DNA of 64,000 bases from Bradyrhizobium sp. NAS96.2. GTDB lineage: Bacteria > Pseudomonadota > Alphaproteobacteria > Rhizobiales > Xanthobacteraceae. Position 1 is the stretch's first letter, and the number at the start of each line of letters is the position of its first letter. The position numbers and the translations under genes were made by a program. Under the pieces are notes generated by a model. That model had not been told where the DNA came from, did no database searches, and worked only from the letters and a program-made list of their open reading frames with translations. The DNA lies in the NCBI RefSeq assembly GCF_001908235.1, contig NZ_LGHK01000194.1, positions 1-64,000 on the forward strand. Reading direction: 5' to 3'. Below are positions 51,830-60,708 of this stretch, in pieces.

Positions 51830-53275
51830 TCACGCCGCCCGCAGCGAGGCGAGGAAGCGGTCCAGCTCGGTCTTCAGCCACTCCGACTGCGAGGTCAGGC
51901 CGTTTGCCGCATCGAGCAGTTGCGCGGTGGCGCCGCCGGCCTGTTCGGAGGCGCGGTTGACGTTGAGGATGCCCTTGTTGACGTCGCGCGTGCGATCGGC
52001 GGCCTGCTGCAAATTGCTGGAGATCTCGCGGGTCGCAGCGCCCTGCTGTTCGACGGCGGCGGCGATCTGGCCGGAGACGTGGTCGATTTCCGCGATGGTG
52101 GTGCCGATGGTCCCGATCGCGCTGACGGCCGCGCCGGTCGCGTTCTGGATGTCCTGGATCTGAACCGAGATCTCCTCGGTCGCCTTGGCGGTCTGGTTGG
52201 CCAGCGCCTTGACCTCGCTCGCCACCACCGCAAATCCGCGGCCATGCTCGCCGGCGCGCGCCGCTTCGATGGTTGCGTTCAGGGCGAGCAGGTTGGTCTG
52301 GCTGGCGATGCTCTGGATCAAGGTCACCACCTCGCCGATCTTCTGCGTACCGGCGGCAAGTCCCTGGACCACGCTGTTGGTGCGGCGCGCCTCGTCGGCA
52401 GCCTTGGCGGCGATCTTCGCCGAGCGCGTCACCTGCTCGGCGATGCTGTTGATCGAGGCCGTCAGCTCCTCAGTCGCGGACGCCACGGTCTCGACGTTGC
52501 TCGACGCCAGCGTCGATGCGGAGGCCGCGGCGGTGGCCTGGCGCATGGTTTCCGCGTTGCTGCCGTTCATCGTTGCCGACAGGCCCTGCATCGCGTTCGC
52601 CGCCACCGCGACGGCTTCGACGACCTCGCCGATCTTGCGCTCGAAGCCGGCAGCGAGCTCGCGCCGCGCGGCATCACGATTCTGCTTGGCCCGTTCGGCC
52701 TCGATGCGTTCGGCATTGGCGCGGGCTTCGGCGGCAACGGCGGCCTCGGCTTCGGCCGCCTTCTGCGCCGACGTCCTGAACAGCTCGGCGAGCGTGTGCG
52801 CGAGCCAGATCAGTACGCCGGCCTCGATCAGGAGGATCACGGCGTGGAGAACGACGCGGCCGAAATCGGCGCCGCCGGGATAGATCGCGGCCGGCAGGAT
52901 GAAGTTCAGCGTCAAATGATGCAGGGCAACCGCCGCGGTGCCGGCGACGATCGGCCGGTAGTCGCAATAGGCGACCAGGCACGCCAGCGCGGCGAAGAAG
53001 TACATGTGCATGTCGACTTGCCAGCGGTGGCCGGCGAACTGGTAAACCAGCATCGACACGCCACCCATCAAGGCCACGGCGACGATCAGGCGCGTTGAAA
53101 CGCCGTTCCCCGACATGCGCCACGAGGTCGTCGCGACGAGCGCCATCGCGGCCATGAAGCCGGCCGGGATCAGCCAGTCGGTGTGTAACGTCAATCCGAC
53201 GATCACTGCGATCGGAACGTGCAGCCAGAGCACCACGAGCAGGATCTTGCTGGCCGTCTCGCGCAGCGTGGCCAT
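51830..53275 (-). CDS. Methyl-accepting chemotaxis protein
   Basis: A 481-residue receptor. The N-terminal 200 residues hold about six short membrane helices with no large periplasmic domain, so it senses within or across the membrane. After a coiled coil (ADSAEAEAAVAAEARANAERIEAERAK-type) comes the signalling domain, whose hairpin tip reads QTNLLALNATIEAARAGEHG followed by RGFAVVASEVKALA. The ATG at 53275 follows gaagg closely. The preceding small gene ends two bases before it, so they are co-transcribed. Confidence 0.9.
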   Translation of the reverse strand: MATLRETASKILLVVLWLHVPIAVIVGLTLHTDWLIPAGFMAAMALVATTSWRMSGNGVSTRLIVAVALMGGVSMLVYQFAGHRWQVDMHMYFFAALACLVAYCDYRPIVAGTAAVALHHLTLNFILPAAIYPGGADFGRVVLHAVILLIEAGVLIWLAHTLAELFRTSAQKAAEAEAAVAAEARANAERIEAERAKQNRDAARRELAAGFERKIGEVVEAVAVAANAMQGLSATMNGSNAETMRQATAAASASTLASSNVETVASATEELTASINSIAEQVTRSAKIAAKAADEARRTNSVVQGLAAGTQKIGEVVTLIQSIASQTNLLALNATIEAARAGEHGRGFAVVASEVKALANQTAKATEEISVQIQDIQNATGAAVSAIGTIGTTIAEIDHVSGQIAAAVEQQGAATREISSNLQQAADRTRDVNKGILNVNRASEQAGGATAQLLDAANGLTSQSEWLKTELDRFLASLRAA

Positions 53276-53276
53276 C

Positions 53277-53648
53277 TCATCGCCTTCGAAGGTCATTCCC
53301 AACCCCCAGATTGTCGTCCGCCTTGAAGCAGCCGGCGATCGCCTGCGGCTCCATGGTCAGCAGCGCGCCCGCCTCGTACAGCCGGCGCAACCCGCCATCG
53401 CGGTCAGGCCGCACCACCAGCAGGGCCGGAATAGCGGTCATTCGAACGATCGACGCATTGGCGGAAGCGGCGGCCAGCAGCGCGCGTTCGGCGCGCCACC
53501 ATGGCGGAAACGCCACGGCCACCACCTCAGTGCCCGCACGCGCCTGCAACGACAGCATCGCGGTCGCGATCCAGCTCGCGATCAGCAATGCAGCCGCGCC
53601 CAGCCATGCGGGCCGTCGACTCGCTGGGGTGATCTCCCCCGGCACCAT
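53277..53648 (-). CDS. Small membrane-anchored hypothetical protein upstream of the chemoreceptor
   Basis: A 123-residue protein with one membrane helix (PAWLGAAALLIASWIATAML) and a soluble region with VAFPPWWRAERALLAAASA and RMTAIPALLVVRPD. It ends CFKADDNLGVGNDLRRR. I do not recognise the family. Its stop sits two bases before the chemoreceptor ATG, which suggests translational coupling and perhaps a joint role. Confidence 0.65.
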   Translation of the reverse strand: MVPGEITPASRRPAWLGAAALLIASWIATAMLSLQARAGTEVVAVAFPPWWRAERALLAAASANASIVRMTAIPALLVVRPDRDGGLRRLYEAGALLTMEPQAIAGCFKADDNLGVGNDLRRR

Positions 53649-53750
53649 CGCAGCATAATACCGCCGCCGGGGCTAACTTCCGGTAAATGCCGTGCGCAGG
53701 CGAACTACCTGGGGGCGTATCGACGATCGTATGAGGTTGTGCGGCGGCCG

Positions 53751-54251
53751 TTACGCCGCGGGCACCGGCAGCGCCGTCACCGACTTGATCTTCTCCATCG
53801 CAAAGCGCGAGGTGACGTTCTTCAGCGGCACGGCCGAGATCAGCTTCTTGTAGAATACGTCATAGGCCTGCATGTCCGCGACCACGACGCGCAGCATGTA
53901 GTCGACGTCGCCGGCCATCCGGTAGAATTCCATCACCTCGGGCATCGCGCTGACGGCGTCGGCGAATTTGCGCAGCCAGGCTTCCGAGTGGTCGGCGCTC
54001 TCGACCGAGACGAACACCGAGATCCCGAGCCCGATCTTGTTCTGATCGACCAGCGCCACGCGGCGCAGGATCACGCCATCGGCCTCGAGCCGCTGGATGC
54101 GCTTCCAGCACGGCGTCGACGACAGCCCGACCCGGTCGCCGATTTCGGCGACGGAGAGCGAGGCATCCTCCTGCAACACGGTCAGGATCTTGCGATCGAT
54201 GGCGTCGAGGCGGCGGCTGTTGTCATGAAGCTGAATGGCGACATCGGTCAT
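53751..54251 (-). CDS. Lrp/AsnC family transcriptional regulator
   Basis: A 166-residue protein. The N-terminal helix-turn-helix is RKILTVLQEDASLSVAEIGD followed by RVGLSSTPCWKRIQRLEADG; the C-terminal RAM domain includes VMEFYRMAGDVDYMLRVVV and the closing FAMEKIKSVTALPV. It would sense an amino acid and regulate neighbouring genes. The ATG at 54251 is chosen over the upstream TTG. The divergent or adjacent PfkB gene does not overlap it. Confidence 0.88.
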   Translation of the reverse strand: MTDVAIQLHDNSRRLDAIDRKILTVLQEDASLSVAEIGDRVGLSSTPCWKRIQRLEADGVILRRVALVDQNKIGLGISVFVSVESADHSEAWLRKFADAVSAMPEVMEFYRMAGDVDYMLRVVVADMQAYDVFYKKLISAVPLKNVTSRFAMEKIKSVTALPVPAA

Positions 54252-54327
54252 AGAAGAAAGTTCCACATGAAGGTTCAAACTCCCTCATATAGAGAAAAAT
54301 CTTCCAAATCAAGCGGGTCGTAACCGG

Positions 54328-55275
54328 TCAGGCTGGCCGGGCGTCGGCGTGTTCGCCCAAAAACGCTTCAACTTCAGTACGTTGCGGTGCGGCATAAGCG
54401 CCGCCGAAGCGGGTGCATTTCAGTGCCGCAGCCGCGGACGCAAAGCGCAGCGCCTGCCGCAGCTCCTGCTTCTCGGTGATGGCGAGGGCAAACGCCCCGT
54501 GGAAGACGTCGCCGGCCCCGAGCGTGTCGACGGTATGGACCGGGAAGGCCGGGCTCTCCTCGAGCTCGCCCTGCTCGTTGAGAAAGATCGTGCCCTTCGG
54601 GCCGCGGGTGCCGGCCAGGAAGGAGGGGGTGAGCTTGGCGAGCTTGTGCAGCGCCTGGCCGTCGTCGGTGACGTCGGCGGTCTCCTGCAGCGGCTCGCTG
54701 GAAAACACCAGATGCGAGGAGGCGGTGAGCAGCCCTTCCCGCATCGACATCGCGCGGTCGACGTCGACCACCACGGGAATGCCGCGCCGCACAGCCTCGG
54801 CGCACAGCTCGGTGCAGAACGGCGCGCAGCGGCTCTCGGTCAGGATCGCCGCGCAATCCTCCAGCAACAGCTCGGTCGGCGGCAGCTTGACCTTCCAGAG
54901 CTCGGGATCGCGGAACGTGACGATGGTGCGCTCGCCGGTGTCGTCGATCATGATCGCCGAGATCGGGGTGACCAGGTCCGGCATGTGGATCAGATGGTTG
55001 GTCTCGATGCCTTCCTCGGCCAGCTTGTCGAAAATGTAGCGGCTCGAAGTCTCCCGCGAATCGCCCATCGGCCCGCAGATCGAGGCGCGGCCGCCCAACC
55101 GGACGATGCCGATCGCGGCGTTCAGCGCGTTGCCGCCGCAGATCTCGTCGAAATGCGTCGCATTCTCCTTGGAGCCGCGCGCCGGAACGTTGACGCGGAA
55201 GGTCAGGTCGCGCACCGGCAGGCCAATGCAGAGGATGCGGGGCGGGACTTTCGGGGCGCCGTCTTGAAAATTCAT
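54328..55275 (-). CDS. PfkB/ribokinase family sugar kinase
   Basis: A 315-residue kinase. Signatures are the N-terminal GGNALNAAIGIVRLGG (PfkB signature 1) and the C-terminal VDTLGAGDVFHGAFALA (signature 2), in which Asp of GAGD is the catalytic base. Between them PISAIMIDDTGERTIVTFRD fits. The sugar is not predictable (ribose, fructose, ketohexose or nucleoside). It begins at the ATG at 55275. Confidence 0.87.
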   Translation of the reverse strand: MNFQDGAPKVPPRILCIGLPVRDLTFRVNVPARGSKENATHFDEICGGNALNAAIGIVRLGGRASICGPMGDSRETSSRYIFDKLAEEGIETNHLIHMPDLVTPISAIMIDDTGERTIVTFRDPELWKVKLPPTELLLEDCAAILTESRCAPFCTELCAEAVRRGIPVVVDVDRAMSMREGLLTASSHLVFSSEPLQETADVTDDGQALHKLAKLTPSFLAGTRGPKGTIFLNEQGELEESPAFPVHTVDTLGAGDVFHGAFALAITEKQELRQALRFASAAAALKCTRFGGAYAAPQRTEVEAFLGEHADARPA

Positions 55276-55354
55276 GCAGGGATCCGTCCCAATGGTTCCG
55301 TCAACTGGCTCAACCTGTGTCCAGTCTAATCGGCAGAACGATGTCCGGTTCCCG

Positions 55355-56305
55355 CTATTGGTCCAACGGATTCCGGTGGTGCACCCAGCGGCCGAGCAAA
55401 TGATGGGCAATCGCGAACGGATGCGGGCCGGCGAGGCCGTCGGGGTGCTGGCGCTTGAGCATCAGCGTCGCCTCGGCGTGGTCGAACCAGCGCGCATCTT
55501 CGAGCTCGGTGCGGTCGACCACGATGTCCTCGTTGGTCGCGCGCGCGGTGCAGCCGATCATCAGCGATGACGGGTAGGGCCAGGGCTGCGTCATGTAATA
55601 ATTGACGTCGGTGCAGCGGATGCCGCTTTCCTCGAAAATCTCGCGCCGCACCGCATCCTCGATGGTTTCGGCGGCCTCGACGAAGCCGGCGAGGCAGGAA
55701 TACATCCCGGGCATGAACTGCTTCTGGCGGCCGAGCAGCACCTTGTCGCCCGACGTGACCAGCATGATCACGACCGGATCGGTGCGCGGAAAATGCTCGG
55801 CCTTGCAGCTCGGGCATTCGCGCTTCCAACCGCCGTCCCGCATCGCCGTGCGGGTGCCGCAGTTCGGACAGAAGCCGTGGCGCTGATGCCAGGTCACCAT
55901 CGACTTCGCCATCGCGATCGCCGAGAGCTGCTCCGGCGGCACCACGCCCTGCATCGCCATGCCGCGCAATTCGGTGATCGCAACGTCGGCGCGCCCGACC
56001 AGCTTCTCGGCCGCCTGCGGCGCGATCCCCATGCCGAAGATCGGCGCGCTATCGCGCAAGCCTAAGAAGATCGTGCCGGGATTGGCGCCGTAGCTGCGGG
56101 CCTCCTCCAGCGAGAGCAGCGCGCGGGCCCCGCCTTCCTCCTGCTTCACGACCAGCGAGTCGCGATAGATCACATAGGCGCGGGCTTCGCGGTGGCCCTC
56201 CAGCGCGAACAGCTTCTCGTCATTGCTGCGCAGATGCGCGGCGCGGTCCAGCACATGGGTGACGAAGGCCGGCTGGCCGAGCGGAAATGAATCGAATGCG
56301 GACAT
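55355..56305 (-). CDS. nudC: NADH pyrophosphatase NudC
   Basis: A 316-residue Nudix hydrolase that splits NAD(H) and can remove NAD caps from RNA. It has a zinc ribbon (FCPNCGTRT ... ECPSCK), the Nudix box GFVEAAETIEDAVRREIFEE followed by SGI, and the NADH-specific motif TQPWPYPSSLMIG. The full length suits NudC. It lies seven bases before the HIT gene and on the same strand. Confidence 0.93.
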   Translation of the reverse strand: MSAFDSFPLGQPAFVTHVLDRAAHLRSNDEKLFALEGHREARAYVIYRDSLVVKQEEGGARALLSLEEARSYGANPGTIFLGLRDSAPIFGMGIAPQAAEKLVGRADVAITELRGMAMQGVVPPEQLSAIAMAKSMVTWHQRHGFCPNCGTRTAMRDGGWKRECPSCKAEHFPRTDPVVIMLVTSGDKVLLGRQKQFMPGMYSCLAGFVEAAETIEDAVRREIFEESGIRCTDVNYYMTQPWPYPSSLMIGCTARATNEDIVVDRTELEDARWFDHAEATLMLKRQHPDGLAGPHPFAIAHHLLGRWVHHRNPLDQ

Positions 56306-56311
56306 TGAATC

Positions 56312-56731
56312 TCAACCCAACCAGATCTTGCGGCGAAGCGCGCTGATGAAATTCTGCACTTCCTCGGCGTCATGCGCCAGCGGCGGCATCACGCCCCAAA
56401 CGGGACGCGGCCATGCAGCGTCGCTGGTACGGCGCGCGATGATATGGACGTGAAGCTGCGGGACGAGGTTGCCGAGGGCTGCGACATTCAGCTTGTCGCA
56501 TTTGGTGACCTCTTTCAGGGCCCGCGAGACGCGGGTGATCTCGGTCATCAGCTGCGCCTGCTCGACCTCGTCGAGGTCGATGATCTCGACCGCGCCGTCG
56601 CGCCGGGGCACCAGCAGCAGCCAGGGATAATGCGCATCCTTGATGACGAGCACCTTGCACAGCGGCAGGTCGCCGATGTCGATGGTGTCTTTCTTGAGCT
56701 GCGAATGCAGCGACCAGTTGGAGGCGGGCAT
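56312..56731 (-). CDS. HIT family nucleotide-binding protein
   Basis: A 139-residue protein whose histidine triad reads LVPQLHVHIIARR. The N-terminal HIT sheet is LCKVLVIKDAHYPWLLLVPR. HIT enzymes hydrolyse nucleoside phosphoramidates or dinucleotides. The ATG at 56731 is chosen; the frame upstream is not conserved. It is transcribed before nudC, in the same operon. Confidence 0.85.
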   Translation of the reverse strand: MPASNWSLHSQLKKDTIDIGDLPLCKVLVIKDAHYPWLLLVPRRDGAVEIIDLDEVEQAQLMTEITRVSRALKEVTKCDKLNVAALGNLVPQLHVHIIARRTSDAAWPRPVWGVMPPLAHDAEEVQNFISALRRKIWLG

Positions 56732-56841
56732 GGGGGGCAAATAATGCCTTTCCGTGTTCCCAGACAAGCCCCGCAAAGCCAAGCCCTACAAAGCCGGTCA
56801 GGCCGCTTGCTTTCCGGCGCTTTTGGCCCCAAATAGGGACC

Positions 56842-56940
56842 GGGAGATTGGCGGTGGACGAGCCACTCGCCAACCGGGTCAGGTCCGGAAGGAAGCAGCC
56901 CTAACGAGGTCCGGATCGGGTCGCTCGTCAGTCTCCTACC
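56842..56940 (+). ncRNA. ffs: Signal recognition particle RNA, small bacterial type (4.5S)
   Basis: The universal domain IV core is seen: gggtcaggtccggaaggaag at 56876-56895 followed by cagccctaacgaggtccgg. The ends gggagattg and cagtctcc pair to close the rod. A ttttttcc run follows at 56943-56950 as terminator. The gene lies just upstream of dnaX on the same strand, the arrangement seen in many alphaproteobacteria. Confidence 0.93.
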
Positions 56941-57050
56941 TGTTTTTTCCGAGCGAATCGCGCTGGAATGGCGGTTTCCGCGCCCGGCGCTCGATTTCGG
57001 CTCCCATCCGCACGCCGGCTGCAAGAGACCCTTAAGTTGCGGATCGACGC

Positions 57051-58892
57051 ATGAATGACGCTGGCGCCCCCTCCCAACCGCCCGACGGCGAAGGCCAGAG
57101 TGGCTTCGATCTCGGCAGCGCGCCTGATACCGCCAAGCCGTACCGCGTTCTCGCCCGCAAATACCGCCCCTCCAGCTTCGAGGACCTGATCGGCCAGGAG
57201 GCCATGGTCCGCACCGTCTCGAATGCGTTCGAAACCGGGCGAATTCCGCAGGCCTGGATCCTCACCGGCGTCCGCGGGGTCGGCAAGACCACCACCGCGC
57301 GCATCCTCGCCCGTGCCTTGAACTATGCCAAGCCGGACGGTTCGGTGAAGGGGCCGACCATCCACATGCCCGACCTCGGCGTGCACTGCCAGGCGATCAT
57401 GGAAAGCCGGCACATGGACGTGCTGGAGATGGACGCCGCGTCCCACACCGGCGTCGACGATGTCCGCCAGATCAATGACAGCGTTCGCTATGCGCCGGCC
57501 AGCGCGCGCTACAAGGTCTACATCATCGACGAAGTCCACATGCTGTCGACGGCGGCCTTCAACGCCTTCCTGAAGACGCTGGAGGAGCCGCCGGAGCACG
57601 CCAAGTTCGTGTTCGCCACCACCGAAATCCGCAAGGTTCCGATCACGGTGCTGTCGCGCTGCCAGCGCTTCGATCTGCGCCGCGTCGAGGCCGACGTGCT
57701 GATGAAGCATCTCGGCAATATCGCGGCCAAGGAAGGCGTCGAGGTCGAGCCCGAGGCGCTCGGCATCATCGCGCGTGCCGCCGAGGGATCGGTGCGCGAT
57801 TCGCTGTCGCTGTTCGACCAGGCGATCGCGCATGCCGCCGGGAATGTGAAGGCCGACGCGGTCAGGCAGATGCTCGGCCTTGCCGACCGCACCCGTGTGA
57901 TCGACCTGTTCGATTCGCTGGCGCGCGGCGATCTCGCCGCCGCCTTCACCGAATTCCGCGCGCAGTATGATGTCGGCGCCGATCCGGTCGTGGTGCTGTC
58001 GGACCTTGCCGAGTTCGTCAATTTCGTCACCCGCGTGAAGGCGATTCCGGCAACGGCCGACAATGTCGCGTTCGGCGAGACCGAGCGGGTGCGTGCGCGC
58101 GAGTTCGCCGCAAAGCTCTCGATGCGGGTGCTGTCGCGGATGTGGCAGATGCTGCTCAAGGGCATCGCCGAGGTGCAGACCGCGACGCGCCCGGCGGCTG
58201 CCGCCGAGATGGTGCTGGTGCGGATCGCCTATGTCGCCGACCTGCCGACGCCGGATGAAGCGATCCGGATGATCGAGCAGAATGGCGGCGGCGCGGCGCC
58301 CGCGACGTCAGGCTCCGCCGCCTCGTCACCGTCACGCGGTGCGCCGGCTTCGGCGATGTCGGCAATGCCGTCGGCCCCGGTGCGCGCGCCGCAGGCTTCC
58401 CCGCGCGCCGATCTCGCCGCGCGTCCGCAGATGGCGGCACCGGTCGCCGATGCTGCACCGACGCTTCGGATCACGAGCTTTCCGCAGCTGATCGCGCTCG
58501 CCGGCGAGAAGCGCGACATCATGACCAAGAGCGCGCTGGAGGCCGATGTGCGGCTGGTGCGCATCGAGGACGGCCAGCTCGAGATCGCACTGGAGCCGAA
58601 GGCGCAGCGCGCGCTCGTCACCGACCTGTCGCGCAAGCTCGAACTGTGGACCGGGCGGCGCTGGACCGTGATCATCTCCAACGAGGCCGGCCAGCCCACG
58701 GTGCGTTCGCAGAACGAACTGGCGCGCAGCGAGCACCAGCGCGCCGCGGAGGCCGATCCGCGGGTGCAGGAGGTGCTGGCGCGCTTTCCCGGCACCAAGG
58801 TGATCGAGGTCCGCCGCCTCGCCGCCGAGGTTCCGGTGGCGGATGCGACCGGCGAAGACCCGATTGAAACTTCCGACAGCGACGACGATTGA
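57051..58892 (+). CDS. dnaX: DNA polymerase III subunit gamma/tau
   Basis: A 613-residue AAA+ clamp-loader subunit. Walker A is LTGVRGVGKTTTARILARAL, the zinc-site region is shortened, Walker B reads VYIIDEVHMLS and the sensor FVFATTEIRKVPITVLSRCQ (in part: FATTEIRKVPITVLSRCQ). The C-terminal half (about 375-613) is Ala/Pro-rich, then a tau domain with RLVRIEDGQLEIALEPKAQR. It loads the sliding clamp. First gene of the dnaX-ebfC-recR block. Confidence 0.97.
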   Translation: MNDAGAPSQPPDGEGQSGFDLGSAPDTAKPYRVLARKYRPSSFEDLIGQEAMVRTVSNAFETGRIPQAWILTGVRGVGKTTTARILARALNYAKPDGSVKGPTIHMPDLGVHCQAIMESRHMDVLEMDAASHTGVDDVRQINDSVRYAPASARYKVYIIDEVHMLSTAAFNAFLKTLEEPPEHAKFVFATTEIRKVPITVLSRCQRFDLRRVEADVLMKHLGNIAAKEGVEVEPEALGIIARAAEGSVRDSLSLFDQAIAHAAGNVKADAVRQMLGLADRTRVIDLFDSLARGDLAAAFTEFRAQYDVGADPVVVLSDLAEFVNFVTRVKAIPATADNVAFGETERVRAREFAAKLSMRVLSRMWQMLLKGIAEVQTATRPAAAAEMVLVRIAYVADLPTPDEAIRMIEQNGGGAAPATSGSAASSPSRGAPASAMSAMPSAPVRAPQASPRADLAARPQMAAPVADAAPTLRITSFPQLIALAGEKRDIMTKSALEADVRLVRIEDGQLEIALEPKAQRALVTDLSRKLELWTGRRWTVIISNEAGQPTVRSQNELARSEHQRAAEADPRVQEVLARFPGTKVIEVRRLAAEVPVADATGEDPIETSDSDDD

Positions 58893-58913
58893 TCTGATTA
58901 CAGGAGCGCACGC

Positions 58914-59234
58914 ATGGCTGATTTTCTCGGCATGATGAAGCAGGCAGCGCAGCTGCAATCCAAGATGCAGGAGATGCAGGAGCAACTCGGCAATGTCGAG
59001 GTCGAGGGCATTTCCGGCGGCGGCCTGGTCAGTGTGCGCATGACCGCGAAGATGGAAGTGAAGGGCATCAAGATCGATCCGTCGCTGATGAAGCCGGAGG
59101 AGCGCGAGGTGCTCGAGGACCTGCTCGTCACCGCGCATGGCGATGCCCGCCGCAAGGCCGAGACGGCGATGCAGGAGAAGATGATGGCGCTGACCGGCGG
59201 GCTCGGCCTGCCGCCGGGATTTGGTTCGACCTAG
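58914..59234 (+). CDS. ebfC: YbaB/EbfC nucleoid-associated protein
   Basis: A 106-residue DNA-binding protein, typical start ADFLGMMKQAAQLQSKMQEM, and core VKGIKIDPSLMKPEEREVLE. It forms tweezer-like dimers. It starts 22 bases after dnaX and is translated with it. Confidence 0.95.
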   Translation: MADFLGMMKQAAQLQSKMQEMQEQLGNVEVEGISGGGLVSVRMTAKMEVKGIKIDPSLMKPEEREVLEDLLVTAHGDARRKAETAMQEKMMALTGGLGLPPGFGST

Positions 59235-59274
59235 AGCGCAGCGAGATCGAGATGAATCATCATCGCTCTTTAGT

Positions 59275-59323
59275 GAGCATGGCCTTTTCGGAAAACCGCT
59301 TCGCACTTTTCCGGGTCATGCTC
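59275..59323. repeat. Type D palindrome directly before recR (copy 3)
   Basis: gagcatggccttttcggaaa to cttttccgggtcatgctc. Only two bases lie between its end and the recR ATG at 59326, so the place of the ribosome site is occupied by the repeat. Confidence 0.8.
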
Positions 59324-59325
59324 TA

Positions 59326-59931
59326 ATGGCTGCAAGCGTTGCCGGTCCCGAGATTGAACGCCTGATCCAGTTGCTGGCGCGGCTGCCGGGCTTAGGTCCC
59401 CGTTCGGCGCGGCGCGCGGCACTGCATCTGATCAAGAAGCGCGAAGCCCTGATGACGCCGCTGACCGCGGCGCTGCAGGTTGCGATCGACAAGATCCAGG
59501 TCTGCAAGACCTGCGGAAACATCGATACACAAAACCCCTGTACGGTGTGCACCGATCCGCGCCGCGATCCCTCGATCATCGTCGTGGTCGCCGATGTCGC
59601 CGATCTCTGGGCGCTGGAACGCGCCAATGCAACCAATGGCCGCTATCACGTGCTCGGCGCAACGCTGTCGCCGCTCGACGGCGTCGGTCCGCAGGATCTC
59701 ACCATCGACCAGCTGGTGGCGCGCGCGCACGCGCCCGAGGTCAGCGAGATCATTCTCGCTTTGAATGCGACCGTCGATGGCCAGACCACCGCGCATTACA
59801 TCACCGACCTGTTGGCGGACGCCAATGTGCGGGTGACGCGGCTGGCGCATGGCGTGCCGGTCGGCGGAGAGCTTGATTACCTCGACGAAGGTACGCTATC
59901 GGCTGCGATGCGGCAGCGGACGCTGTTCTAG
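59326..59931 (+). CDS. recR: Recombination protein RecR
   Basis: A 201-residue protein of RecF-pathway DNA repair. The N-terminal helix-hairpin-helix has LPGLGPRSARRAALHLIK, the zinc finger is CKTCGNIDTQNPCTVC, and the Toprim domain follows with IIVVVADVADLWALERA. Its start lacks a Shine-Dalgarno because a repeat abuts it; translation may depend on coupling or on a leaderless-like mechanism. A second inverted repeat copy begins at the stop codon. Confidence 0.96.
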   Translation: MAASVAGPEIERLIQLLARLPGLGPRSARRAALHLIKKREALMTPLTAALQVAIDKIQVCKTCGNIDTQNPCTVCTDPRRDPSIIVVVADVADLWALERANATNGRYHVLGATLSPLDGVGPQDLTIDQLVARAHAPEVSEIILALNATVDGQTTAHYITDLLADANVRVTRLAHGVPVGGELDYLDEGTLSAAMRQRTLF

Positions 59932-59979
59932 AGCATGATCCGGAAAAATGCGAAGCGGTTTTCCGAAAAGATCATGCTC
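59931..59979. repeat. Type D palindrome directly after recR (copy 4, inverted)
   Basis: gagcatgatccggaaaaatg to ttttccgaaaagatcatgctc, in the opposite direction to copy 3. Its first base is the last base of the recR stop codon. Between here and 60178 no gene is seen. Confidence 0.8.
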
Positions 59980-60177
59980 AAACAAAGAGCTAAGGCGCGA
60001 TGACGATTCAACCTAATCTCATCGCGCCGTAGCGCACGCTCGAAGGCCAGACGCGGCAGCGTTTGCAAGCGATCAGTCACAAGTCGAAAAGATCGCGCTT
60101 AAACAAAATGATAGGGTGGATGACGATTCGGGGACGGTCATCCACGCTCTGACGGATCAGCTACGGAACACCTGAAA

Positions 60178-60606
60178 ATGACGACACACCGATTCGGCGT
60201 ACGCTTGGGCTTTGCGTTTCTGGCGGCAATGTTCGTCGCGCCCGGCGCGATCGCGCAGCAGAGCGATGCGCCGCAGAAGCCCGGCAAGATGATCCACGCC
60301 GGCGACGTGCTGTCGGGGGAACTCGGCGTCATGAAGGTGCGCGATGCCAAGAACCGCGGCAAGCGCGTCGCGACCTACCAGATCACCAGCGAGCCGCGCC
60401 GCCTGCCGCCGCCGAACGGTCTGTGCAATCTCGAAACCGGGCCGGAAACCTTCCAGCTGATTCCGACCAACGACGCCCAGGCTGCGCAGCTCAAGAGCCT
60501 CTCCGGCAAGGCCATCTCGGTGAAGGTCGACGAGGTCGCCTGCGCCAGGGACGCCGGAGAGATGAGCGAAGCCATCGTCACCAAATGGAGCGTGGTGGCG
60601 AAGTAG
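60178..60606 (+). CDS. Secreted hypothetical protein
   Basis: A 142-residue protein with signal peptide (LGFAFLAAMFVAPGAIAQ). The mature part includes DVLSGELGVMKVRDAKNRGK and, later, LPPPNGLCNLETGPETFQLI, and a Cys pair (LCNL, VACARDA) that could form a disulfide. I do not recognise the family; similar proteins exist in Bradyrhizobium. No partner is adjacent. Confidence 0.75.
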   Translation: MTTHRFGVRLGFAFLAAMFVAPGAIAQQSDAPQKPGKMIHAGDVLSGELGVMKVRDAKNRGKRVATYQITSEPRRLPPPNGLCNLETGPETFQLIPTNDAQAAQLKSLSGKAISVKVDEVACARDAGEMSEAIVTKWSVVAK

Positions 60607-60612
60607 GTTCTT

Positions 60613-60698
60613 GTAGCCCGGATGGAGCGAAGCGAAATCCGGGACGGTCGTGCCAGTCGAGAGGTTTCCCGGATTGCGCTTCGCTCCATCCGGGCTAC
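60613..60698. repeat. Dispersed palindromic repeat (type A), copy 4
   Basis: gtagcccggatggagcgaag to ccatccgggctac. It lies six bases after the secreted protein stop, between convergent genes, where it could end transcripts from both sides. Confidence 0.85.
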
Positions 60699-60708
60699 GG
60701 CGGCTGAG

